Part shown: positions 26,162 to 33,900 of the stretch, in pieces
How the letters are laid out: every line of letters begins with the position of its first letter
Position numbering within the stretch: position 1 is the stretch's first letter
Source: UBA2330 sp049293015
GTDB lineage: Bacteria; Bacteroidota; Ignavibacteria; Tepidaquicellales; Tepidaquicellaceae
Reading direction: 5' to 3'
NCBI GenBank assembly: GCA_049293015.1
Contig: JBATSB010000129.1
Coordinates: 13,131 to 77,130, forward strand
DNA length: 64,000 nt
Program-made: the position numbers and the translations under genes
The notes under the pieces: generated by a model
The model's database searches: none
The model's input: only the letters and a program-made list of their open reading frames with translations
What the model was told of the DNA's origin: nothing

Positions 26162-28096
26162 ATGTCAGACGATTTAAACAAGCCGGATTCAGAAACTCCA
26201 CAGGACGATGAATCTTCCAAAAACAGTAACGATAAAGAATTAAACAAAAAAGAGACAAAGGACTCAGACGGATCAATGTTAAAAAATCCTGATGAAGAGC
26301 CACAGGGAAGTTTATTTCCAGATGGGAGGGAAGAAAGCATTTCATCATCGAAACCTCAAAAATCATCAAAAGAAAGCGAAAGAGACATACCAAAGGATAA
26401 TGATATTCAGAAGTCAATATCAGACAGTGACATAAGACCTGTTCAGTCATTAACCACTTCCAGCAAACCAAAAGTAAGTAATTATCAGATAAGTCTGATT
26501 GATGAAAATTATCTGAAAGTATCAGTGGCTACTAAAAAGGGGATTAAAATTAATTCTTCTTTGATTGAGAATAAAAAGAATGCTGAAATTCAGAATAATG
26601 AAATTTATCTCAACCCCAGAATAGATCTCGCTCAGCAGGAGGTCGAGATACATATTACAATTGATGAAAATTCCGAAAAGGAAACAGATAAAAGCGAAGA
26701 TAAAGAATTAACCGGCAGCGGTGAACTTGATGACAACATTCTCAAAGAAGATGAAAAGGAAAGTGTTGAGAGTAAATTCAAAGTCAGTCCAATAAACGAG
26801 AATCTACTTAAGGTAAAAATTAAGACAGATAAATCCGTAAAAATAGATTCTGTTACAAAAGATAAAAAGACGTCATTACAAACACAGAGTAACAGGGTGC
26901 TTCTTCTGCCTGATAAGAATAATAAATTTCATCTGATTGAGATCACTATCGAGCTCGATCCGGAAATGCGTGACATCAACGAAGAGTTAACCGGATCCAC
27001 CGAAGACGGCAAAATAAAATTTATTCCAAATCCGGAAGTAGTGGATCTAATTCAGCCGCCGGATTATTCAGAATTTCCAGAAGATCAGGGTTTTATAAAT
27101 CCTGAAGGAGGGTTCATAAACCCGTTTGATAAATTAAGACATCTTATCAGAAGGAATCTGACAATAGGTCTTGTAATAGCAGCAATACTTCATCTCGCTG
27201 CAGCGGGAATAGCTTTTTATACAATAGGAAAAAAATCAGAAGATCAGCAGCCTGAGGAACAGCCGAGATTAATTGTACTGCAGGATCTTCCCGATCCGAA
27301 AATAAAACTTCAGGATGTAGAAGACCCTAATAAACCAAAGATAGTAGACATTCCTGCTGATGAAAATCCTGACAATCCTGTAAAAAGAGAGATAACTCCA
27401 AGGAAGATCATTCAGCCACCAAAAGTTAACCGGCCAAATAATAAAAGTGATAGTGATACATTGCCCGGATCAGAACTTGCAAAAGAATTAGATTCTTTAA
27501 GAAAGTTAACAGATGCGCTGGAAGGTGACACGACAGATACATTATTAGATTCACTGCAGTCAAACTATGTAATACCTGATTCTCTGAGAAATAATTTCAG
27601 TGAACAGGATATCGGACTTGCCATGTATTTCCCAAGCAACTGGAAACTTACAGATCAGAGAGATATAAACAAGAATGAAAAGGAATTTAAAGGAGTGGTA
27701 CTAACAGATACAACAGCTGAGCAGCCGGGTACAATGACATTGTTTGTTTTTCTTGACAGCGAACTTAAGGATTTTAATACTGAAGACTTCAAAATGGAAT
27801 TTGCAATGAATGACACTACTCTCAGCGGATTTGTGAAAGAGCCAAAAACACTGGCTGGATTTACAGAATACCGGTTTTATGTATTTAATAAGATCGGAAC
27901 GGAGAAGTTGTCTCTGCGTGCATCTGTACGAAAGCAGTATTTTGATCAATATAAGAATGAGATAGAATCAGTTGTAAGGTCAATAAATATCAAAAAGAAT
28001 ATAAATAAGACAGACAGTACAAAACAAGCACCTTCTACTATTCCTGAAGACAGTGAAGAAGAGGTCGAGGGTGAAGAAGAAGACGGTACAAATTAG
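26162..28096 (+). CDS. TonB-like single-pass membrane protein with duplicated N-terminal domain and PsbP-like C-terminal domain
   Basis: The 644-residue protein has an acidic disordered N terminus (1-105). Two similar domains of about 65 residues follow, at about 105-172 (SLIDENYLKVSVATKKGIKI) and 212-280 (SPINENLLKVKIKTDKSVKI). One membrane helix lies at about 332-352, then a proline/lysine-rich linker (PRKIIQPPKVNRP) like TonB, and a C-terminal alpha/beta domain (LAMYFPSNWKLTDQ to RSINIKK, about 480-615) of PsbP/DUF1795 type. The C terminus is a glutamate tail. Topology is most likely N-in, C-out. No ExbBD genes are beside it. The function is unknown, and the TonB likeness is limited to helix plus linker. 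Confidence 0.6.
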   Translation: MSDDLNKPDSETPQDDESSKNSNDKELNKKETKDSDGSMLKNPDEEPQGSLFPDGREESISSSKPQKSSKESERDIPKDNDIQKSISDSDIRPVQSLTTSSKPKVSNYQISLIDENYLKVSVATKKGIKINSSLIENKKNAEIQNNEIYLNPRIDLAQQEVEIHITIDENSEKETDKSEDKELTGSGELDDNILKEDEKESVESKFKVSPINENLLKVKIKTDKSVKIDSVTKDKKTSLQTQSNRVLLLPDKNNKFHLIEITIELDPEMRDINEELTGSTEDGKIKFIPNPEVVDLIQPPDYSEFPEDQGFINPEGGFINPFDKLRHLIRRNLTIGLVIAAILHLAAAGIAFYTIGKKSEDQQPEEQPRLIVLQDLPDPKIKLQDVEDPNKPKIVDIPADENPDNPVKREITPRKIIQPPKVNRPNNKSDSDTLPGSELAKELDSLRKLTDALEGDTTDTLLDSLQSNYVIPDSLRNNFSEQDIGLAMYFPSNWKLTDQRDINKNEKEFKGVVLTDTTAEQPGTMTLFVFLDSELKDFNTEDFKMEFAMNDTTLSGFVKEPKTLAGFTEYRFYVFNKIGTEKLSLRASVRKQYFDQYKNEIESVVRSINIKKNINKTDSTKQAPSTIPEDSEEEVEGEEEDGTN

Positions 28097-28125
28097 GCAG
28101 ATTCGGAGAAAGATCTTGAAGTTTG

Positions 28126-28281
28126 GTTAATACAGCAAAAACTGACAGGTTTATCCAAAAGTCAAAATGCGTATCGTGAATCTGATGAAACCTGTCAGTT
28201 TTCGTTAATACAGCAAAAACTGACAGGTTTATCCAAAAGTCAAAATGCGTATCGTGAATCTAATAAAACCTGTCAGTTTTC
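28126..28281. repeat. 78-bp tandem duplication, each unit a 15-bp stem hairpin
   Basis: Unit 1 is 28126-28203 and unit 2 is 28204-28281. They differ only in TCTGATGAAA versus TCTAATAAAA. Each unit carries inverted arms AAAACTGACAGGTTT and AAACCTGTCAGTTTT (28138-28152 with 28188-28202 in unit 1). T-runs flank the stem on both strands, so it can act as a bidirectional terminator between the converging genes at 26162 and 28377. Confidence 0.85.
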
Positions 28282-28376
28282 GTAAACTACTGCAAAACTC
28301 AAAATTTATTACTCTACATGTTCCAAAAAACTCCACTTTCACGTTTCCACATACCTCTTCGTAAGTCTGTATATCC

Positions 28377-29786
28377 TTACTTTATTAACATCATCCTTTT
28401 TACTTCAGACAGCATTTCTGTCTCCAGCTTATAAAAATATACTCCGCTTGGAAAATTACTTCCGTCAAACTCAACCGAATATCTTCCCGCTCTCTGTTTC
28501 TCGTTGACTAACTCAGCAATCTCATTTCCCAAAACATCAAATATCTTCAGACTTACTAACTCTTCACTCGAAACTTGTAACTCGTAACTGATAACTGTCT
28601 TTGGATTAAATGGATTTGGATAATTCTGATTCAGCTGAAAATCCCCAGGTACATCAATTGTATTTTGATTATTAATTCCCACTACTGTATTTGCAATTTT
28701 AATACTGCCTGGTCCTCCGTAAGCACCTATATCATTTCGGAGAGTTCCTCTTGCCGGCCACATTGCATTCGAAGGATTTATGAGATCAGCAGGGTCATTG
28801 TATATGATACTTGAGTCACCTTTATCTATACACGGAGATGTACTTCTCAGATAATAGTTTGTCGTATCGAAATCCGGCTGCTCGTTGATATTCCCGGCAC
28901 CGTTGTATCCGCCCTGTACGTTGCAGTATCTCACTGTAAAATTTCCGTTTGCTATCTGCACATTATTAGGAGAAGTATTTCCCCAGACTATGTTATTTCT
29001 TATTAATGCAACGACTCCGCCGTTCCCGAATATTCCCGGATTACCGCTTACTGCAGAATTTTCAACGATAGTATTATTTGTTAAAGAAATAATTCGTGTA
29101 AAAAATCCGTTTACCCACACACCTGAACCAGCACCGAATTCAAGTGATCCATAGTTTTTAAAAATAACATTGTTTTTATATTCACCACCTGTATAATTCA
29201 ACACCACCCCCGCTCCATATCTCGCAGTGTTGTTAGTTACAACATTATTTAAAAATCTGGGATAAGAATCTCCTATTCTGACTCCGCCGCCGCCTGTACT
29301 GAATACACCACCTGTAACAGCAGAATTTCCGGTTATAATATTATTTTGAATTACCGGATCTGAATACTGGATCAAAAGTCCGCCGCCTTCTCTGAATAAT
29401 CCTGCGCCGTGTTCATCCGTCCACTTTGTTCCTGTTCCGCCTGTAAGTGTGAATCCCTGCAGGACAGTCGTTGAATCTTCATGGTTGTTTATAATCACGC
29501 AGCTTGCAGTGTCGGGATTTTGAGGATTACTGCCATTTATTACTGTGGAATGGATAAAGGATAAATTACCTGTCTGATAATAGAGACTTGTCAGGACGAT
29601 ATTCTTCCCGCGGAAATTAATGTTTTCCATATAAGTCCCGGGTTGCACCAGTACTGTATCACCGTTTGAAGAAGCATTTATTCCAGCCTGAATTGTAGAA
29701 TGCTGTGACGGTACATTTATTATGTTTGCATTTGAAATTGAATTAAAAGCAAACAGGGAAATCAAAAGTAAAATTAATTTTTTCAT
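28377..29786 (-). CDS. Secreted right-handed beta-helix protein with T9SS type-A sorting domain
   Basis: The start is set at ATG 29786, where a proper signal peptide begins (MKKLILLLISLFAFNSISNA). An upstream in-frame ATG at 29813 would add nine residues that break it. The 469-residue protein then shows pectin-lyase-like beta-helix turns: STIQAGINASSNGDTVLVQPGTY, NPVIQNNIITGNSAV-type repeats, and NTTARYGAG and NNTIVENSA repeats, ending DKGDSSI. The sorting domain starts at FQLNQNYPNPFNPKTVISYEL and ends KRMMLIK. Six in-frame heptanucleotide units (28556-28597) lie in it. Probably a surface-exposed polysaccharide-binding or structural protein. No lyase catalytic residues are identified. Confidence 0.85.
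   Translation of the reverse strand: MKKLILLLISLFAFNSISNANIINVPSQHSTIQAGINASSNGDTVLVQPGTYMENINFRGKNIVLTSLYYQTGNLSFIHSTVINGSNPQNPDTASCVIINNHEDSTTVLQGFTLTGGTGTKWTDEHGAGLFREGGGLLIQYSDPVIQNNIITGNSAVTGGVFSTGGGGVRIGDSYPRFLNNVVTNNTARYGAGVVLNYTGGEYKNNVIFKNYGSLEFGAGSGVWVNGFFTRIISLTNNTIVENSAVSGNPGIFGNGGVVALIRNNIVWGNTSPNNVQIANGNFTVRYCNVQGGYNGAGNINEQPDFDTTNYYLRSTSPCIDKGDSSIIYNDPADLINPSNAMWPARGTLRNDIGAYGGPGSIKIANTVVGINNQNTIDVPGDFQLNQNYPNPFNPKTVISYELQVSSEELVSLKIFDVLGNEIAELVNEKQRAGRYSVEFDGSNFPSGVYFYKLETEMLSEVKRMMLIK
28556..28597. repeat. In-frame heptanucleotide array in a second T9SS sorting domain
   Basis: On the plus strand the units are CTAACTC, TTCACTC, GAAACTT, GTAACTC, GTAACTG and ATAACTG. On the coding strand they read as GAGTTAC-like heptads and encode SYELQVSSEELV within the sorting domain of the gene at 28377-29786. 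Confidence 0.7.
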
Positions 29787-29974
29787 TTTTGTAATTTTTA
29801 AATTTATGAACATTTATATATTAGACAGAATAAAATTACGTTCGTGACAAATTTTTAAAATGCTTTATAGTTTGAAATTATAAACCCTGCAATTTAAATT
29901 ATTTCCCCATACTCAAATCTCATGTTTTTTTAAAATGAAACCTGATTAATATTTTATACAAACTTCATTTTAAT

Positions 29975-29982
29975 TATCTTTG
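29975..29982 (+). promoter_or_regulatory. Possible -7 promoter element (TATCTTTG) upstream of radA
   Basis: TATCTTTG is an exact match to the Bacteroidetes TAnnTTTG -7 consensus, 94 bases before the radA ATG. No clear TTG -33 box is found at 17-23 bases upstream. Confidence 0.3.
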
Positions 29983-30076
29983 AAAAGTTTTTCAGTAACT
30001 TGTAAAAGTACTGTGATATCTATTCGCATAAACTTTTTAGAAATTTTCGGATAATTTAAAAATAAAATCGAACGAC

Positions 30077-31441
30077 ATGGCAAAGATTAAGACTAAATAT
30101 GTTTGTCAGACATGCGGCTACTCATCTGTAAGATGGAGCGGTAAATGTCCTGACTGTGATAACTGGAATACATTGGTAGAAGAAATTCAAAGCACCGACA
30201 GCCGTAGCAGAACTCCGCTCAAAAATGTAAAAATCAGCAACGGCTCATACAGACTTATCTCCGAAATTGATTCCGTAAATGAATCTCGCACACTTACCCA
30301 TATCTCTGAGCTTGACCGCGTACTCGGAGGCGGCATCGTCGAAAGTTCTGTCATCCTCATCGGAGGTGATCCGGGCATCGGAAAATCCACTCTCATGCTA
30401 CAGCTTGCTGAAAAAATTAATAATAAAAAAATTCTTTATGTCAGCGGTGAAGAATCTGCAGCTCAGATCAAACTTCGTTCCGACAGACTCAATTATGATT
30501 TAGGAAATTTCTATATACTTTCTGAAACCAATCTCGACATCATAAACGCTGTGATAGAAAAAGAAATACCTGATATTGTAATTGTTGATTCTATACAAAC
30601 TGTCTTCAGACCTGAGATTGAAAGTGCTCCGGGTACAGTTTCACAGCTTCGTGAATCTACTGCATTGCTCATGCACCTTGCAAAGAAAAATAATTTTTCT
30701 ATTTTCATAGTCGGACATATTACAAAAGAAGGTATGATCGCCGGTCCAAAAGTGCTCGAACATATGGTGGACGTTGTATTGCAATTCGAAGGCGAAAGAA
30801 CTCATTCATTCAGAATTCTCAGAGGAATTAAAAATCGATTCGGCTCTACAAATGAGATCGGGATTTTTGAAATGACCGACATGGGTCTGAAAGAAGTTCT
30901 CAATCCCAGTGAAGTTTTTTTGTCACAGAGAAACTACGGAGCTTCGGGTTGCGTGATTTCTGCTTCGGTCGAAGGTACAAGACCAATCCTAATAGAAGTT
31001 CAGGCACTTGTAACCTCTTCTAACTATGGCATTCCACAGCGTACTTCCATGGGCTTCGATTATAAAAAACTAAATATAATTGTTGCCGTGCTTGAAAAAA
31101 AACTCGGGATATTTTTAAATAAGTCTGACATATTTTTAAATATTGCAGGAGGTATTAAGATCGAAGAGCCGGCAACGGATCTTGCAGTTGCAATGAGCAT
31201 CTATTCTTCATTCCGCGATATTCCGGTAGATTCGGAAACTGTATTACTTGGTGAGATTGGATTATCAGGAGAGGTCAGGACAATTTCTTATGCAGAAAGA
31301 AGGATCACTGAAGCAGCTAAACTTGGATTTAAAAGAATAATAATTCCAAAAGGTAATCTGAAAAATATTAACTCGAAGAAATTTAACGCTGAAATAACCG
31401 GGGTTGAAAAAATAAATGACGCTATTGATAAACTATTCTGA
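30077..31441 (+). CDS. radA: DNA repair protein RadA (Sms)
   Basis: RadA is a RecA-like branch-migration ATPase in recombinational repair. The 454-residue protein has the zinc finger C10-x2-C13 / C24-x2-C27, the Walker A GDPGIGKST (97-105), a Walker B-like DIVIVDSIQT (166-174) and the RadA-specific KNRFG (252-256). The C-terminal part (about 285-454) is the Lon-protease-like domain with VLLGEIGLSGEVR. Length and motif order are standard. It is transcribed alone. Confidence 0.96.
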   Translation: MAKIKTKYVCQTCGYSSVRWSGKCPDCDNWNTLVEEIQSTDSRSRTPLKNVKISNGSYRLISEIDSVNESRTLTHISELDRVLGGGIVESSVILIGGDPGIGKSTLMLQLAEKINNKKILYVSGEESAAQIKLRSDRLNYDLGNFYILSETNLDIINAVIEKEIPDIVIVDSIQTVFRPEIESAPGTVSQLRESTALLMHLAKKNNFSIFIVGHITKEGMIAGPKVLEHMVDVVLQFEGERTHSFRILRGIKNRFGSTNEIGIFEMTDMGLKEVLNPSEVFLSQRNYGASGCVISASVEGTRPILIEVQALVTSSNYGIPQRTSMGFDYKKLNIIVAVLEKKLGIFLNKSDIFLNIAGGIKIEEPATDLAVAMSIYSSFRDIPVDSETVLLGEIGLSGEVRTISYAERRITEAAKLGFKRIIIPKGNLKNINSKKFNAEITGVEKINDAIDKLF

Positions 31442-31488
31442 CATTTTTTTTTACTACATTAAACTTATACTGGAAGATTTATAACAGG

Positions 31489-32124
31489 TCAGTCAGTTAT
31501 ACTTTTTATAATCCTTTCCTTTACGTGTTCAATATAATTAATCCAAAGTTCAACAGCTTCATCATACTTTTTTGATTCGCAAAGATTTACGAATTCTCTG
31601 TGACTTTCAATTGTAATTTTTGTGGTGTTTTCTATTTCAAAATAATCATTCAGTACTCTGATACCCTGACTGTAAATGTCGTTAATTATTTTCATGGAAA
31701 GTTCCATTTTTGAAGGAGAATAAATTACTTTAGCAAAATCCCATACCAGATAACTGGACTCACAGTATTTTTCGCAGTTCTCAATTTTATCAAGGATTGC
31801 ATGAGCTTTTTTGTAAGTTGATTTTGTATAATTTGGAATTGCTTTCTTAAGGATCATAGGTACAAGTAATACATATATCTCTCCATTCTCAATTGCATTA
31901 TCACGTGAAATATTTTTTACAAAACCCCCTCTGTTATGGATAAGATCTATGTATCCTTCACTCTGAAGTATTCGAAATGCTTCTCTGACTGGAACGCGGC
32001 TGATGTTAAAATTTTTAGATACTGAAGTTTCTGTTAAATGTGCGCCGGGTTTTAAAATACCATTTGTAATTTCCTTTCTCAAAGTAATTACAATCTTTTG
32101 TACAATAGAACTTGTTGAATTCAT
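31489..32124 (-). CDS. GntR-family transcriptional regulator, FCD-like C-terminal domain
   Basis: The 211-residue protein has an N-terminal winged helix (about 5-75) with ITNGILKPGAHLTETSVSKNF, NISRVPVREAFRILQSEGY and GGFVKNIS, the typical GntR DNA-binding pattern. The all-helical C-terminal half (about 80-205) ends with IESHREFVNLCESKKYDEAVELWINYIEHV, which fits the FCD ligand domain of the FadR subfamily. The ligand is not predictable. It is divergent from the T9SS gene at 32389 across 264 AT-rich bases, which may hold its operator. Confidence 0.85.
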   Translation of the reverse strand: MNSTSSIVQKIVITLRKEITNGILKPGAHLTETSVSKNFNISRVPVREAFRILQSEGYIDLIHNRGGFVKNISRDNAIENGEIYVLLVPMILKKAIPNYTKSTYKKAHAILDKIENCEKYCESSYLVWDFAKVIYSPSKMELSMKIINDIYSQGIRVLNDYFEIENTTKITIESHREFVNLCESKKYDEAVELWINYIEHVKERIIKSITD

Positions 32125-32388
32125 ATTTAGTTAATTTTTTTTCCTTTTAACTATTACCTGTCGTTTACTGATAGTTAGTTTGTTAAAATACAAATTATAT
32201 GCTAAAATAAATAATCGATAATATATGCTTTCACAACATATGTACATTTACACCTTCTACAAAAACTATGATTCTTAAATTTAAAATATATTTTAAATTC
32301 TGAATAACATTTAAATCTGTAATTAATGTTTTTTTTAAATTTCATTAAATATATATTGATGAAAAATTATTATAAAAATTTAATTTCT

Positions 32389-33750
32389 ATGAACAAAATA
32401 TTTACTCTTATTATGCTCTTCGCATTTTATGGGATCTCTCAATCACAGTCTGTAAGCAATATGCAGATGCTAGGATCAGCAAATGAATTTACCTCTGGCG
32501 GAACTCCGGCCGGCTGGCACTATGCAGCATGCTGGGGCTATGTAGCAGATGGCAGGGAATATGCCATCATTGGTCATTATGCCGGCACTACCGTCTATGA
32601 CGTTACTAATCCTGAGAATATTGTTAACAAAGGTACGGTCGCAGGACCAGGCTCTTTTTATAATTACAGAGAAATGAAAACTTATTCGCATTACTTATAT
32701 ATCGTATCTGAAGGTGGGTCAGGTGTACAGATCGTGGATCTGCAGTATCTTCCGGATTCTATTCACTTTATAAAAAATTATACTTTTGCAGGTTATACCC
32801 GATCTCATTCTATTTCTCAAAGCGGAAGATATCTTTATTGCAACGGTGGCAATTATAATAACGGCGGTGTCTTTATTCTCGATCTGCTCGATCCTGAAAA
32901 TCCGGTAAAGAGAGGACAGTGGGGCACCAGATATGTTCATGACAGTTTCATTAAAAATGACACCATCTATGCTGCTTCCATCAATCAGGGATTTATGGTC
33001 TTTCTCGATGCTACAAATAAAGACTCAGTAAAATTTATCCGGGAATTTACTTATCCATCTGCAGTAACTCACAATGCCTGGACGACAGATGACAGATCTA
33101 TATTGGTAACAACTGACGAAGGCGGTACTAATCACGCAATCCTCTGGGATATTACTAATATGTCTAATCAGATAAGACTTTCTGAGATCATTCCTTATGA
33201 CAGTGCGTCAATGGTTCACAATGCTTACATAAAAGGCGACTCGCTTTATCTTTCACATTACAGAGCAGGAGTCATAGTTTATGATATTTCAAATCCCTCA
33301 CTGCCTGTTGAAGTCGGACATTACGATACTTATCCCGGCACTAACAGTACTGCATATCAGGGCTGCTGGAATGTCTATCCGTTTCTACCTTCAGGAAATA
33401 TCATTGCAAGTGATATATCAACAGGACTTTATGTACTTAAGGTCGGACAGACCACTTCTATAAATCATAACAATACTGAAATTATAGACAATTATAATTT
33501 GTCACAAAATTATCCAAACCCTTTCAATCCATTGACTAACATTACTTACTATCTGCCGAATCAGGAGTTTGTAAAAATTACTGTCACTGATGAACTCGGC
33601 AGACAAGTCCGTACTCTTGTGAATGAAGTTCAGCAGAAAGGAAGCTATTCAGCAGAGTTCAAAGCAGATGGACTCTCCTCTGGTGTTTATTTCTACACGA
33701 TCAATGCAGGTAATTTCGTTTCAACCAAAAAGATGATCCTGACTAAATAA
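32389..33750 (+). CDS. Choice-of-anchor B / LVIVD-repeat secreted protein with T9SS sorting domain
   Basis: The start is set at ATG 32389, where the signal peptide begins (MNKIFTLIMLFAFYGISQSQ). The frame is open to 32326 and includes other ATGs, but these would bury the signal. Propeller-like units follow: GHYAGTTVYDVTNPENIV, EGGSGVQIVDLQYL, NGGVFILDLLDPENPV, HYRAGVIVYDISNPSLPV and DISTGLYVLKVGQ. This is the pattern of the choice-of-anchor B proteins. The sorting domain NLSQNYPNPFNPLTNITYYL to KKMILTK (about 383-453) marks it as T9SS cargo. A terminator-like hairpin follows at 33800. Confidence 0.85.
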   Translation: MNKIFTLIMLFAFYGISQSQSVSNMQMLGSANEFTSGGTPAGWHYAACWGYVADGREYAIIGHYAGTTVYDVTNPENIVNKGTVAGPGSFYNYREMKTYSHYLYIVSEGGSGVQIVDLQYLPDSIHFIKNYTFAGYTRSHSISQSGRYLYCNGGNYNNGGVFILDLLDPENPVKRGQWGTRYVHDSFIKNDTIYAASINQGFMVFLDATNKDSVKFIREFTYPSAVTHNAWTTDDRSILVTTDEGGTNHAILWDITNMSNQIRLSEIIPYDSASMVHNAYIKGDSLYLSHYRAGVIVYDISNPSLPVEVGHYDTYPGTNSTAYQGCWNVYPFLPSGNIIASDISTGLYVLKVGQTTSINHNNTEIIDNYNLSQNYPNPFNPLTNITYYLPNQEFVKITVTDELGRQVRTLVNEVQQKGSYSAEFKADGLSSGVYFYTINAGNFVSTKKMILTK

Positions 33751-33751
33751 A

Positions 33752-33786
33752 TTTTAAATTATATATTTCAAATTACAAATACTTAA
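33752..33786. repeat. Heptanucleotide array, 5 units
   Basis: TTTTAAA, TTATATA, TTTCAAA, TTACAAA and TACTTAA run directly after the stop codon at 33748-33750 with a period of 7. Confidence 0.5.
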
Positions 33787-33799
33787 TCAATTATATTTT

Positions 33800-33837
33800 T
33801 CCCGCGGGATAATTTAATTCCAGCGGGATTATTTTTA
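33800..33837 (+). terminator. Rho-independent terminator-like hairpin
   Basis: TCCCGC (33800-33805) pairs with GCGGGA (33823-33828), followed by TTATTTTTA. It lies 50 bases after the stop of the secreted protein gene. Confidence 0.6.
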
Positions 33838-33900
33838 TAGATTTTTCCAAAGGATCAGGAGATTTTCTGACACTACGTTGAGATTTTAAAAATATTTTAA

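Noticed and set aside
26139..26471. 110-residue minus-strand frame
   Set aside because: Antisense to the N terminus of the TonB-like gene, which has clear coding character.
28126..28281. Possible CRISPR array
   Set aside because: Only two units, with no spacers and no cas genes; a simple tandem duplication.
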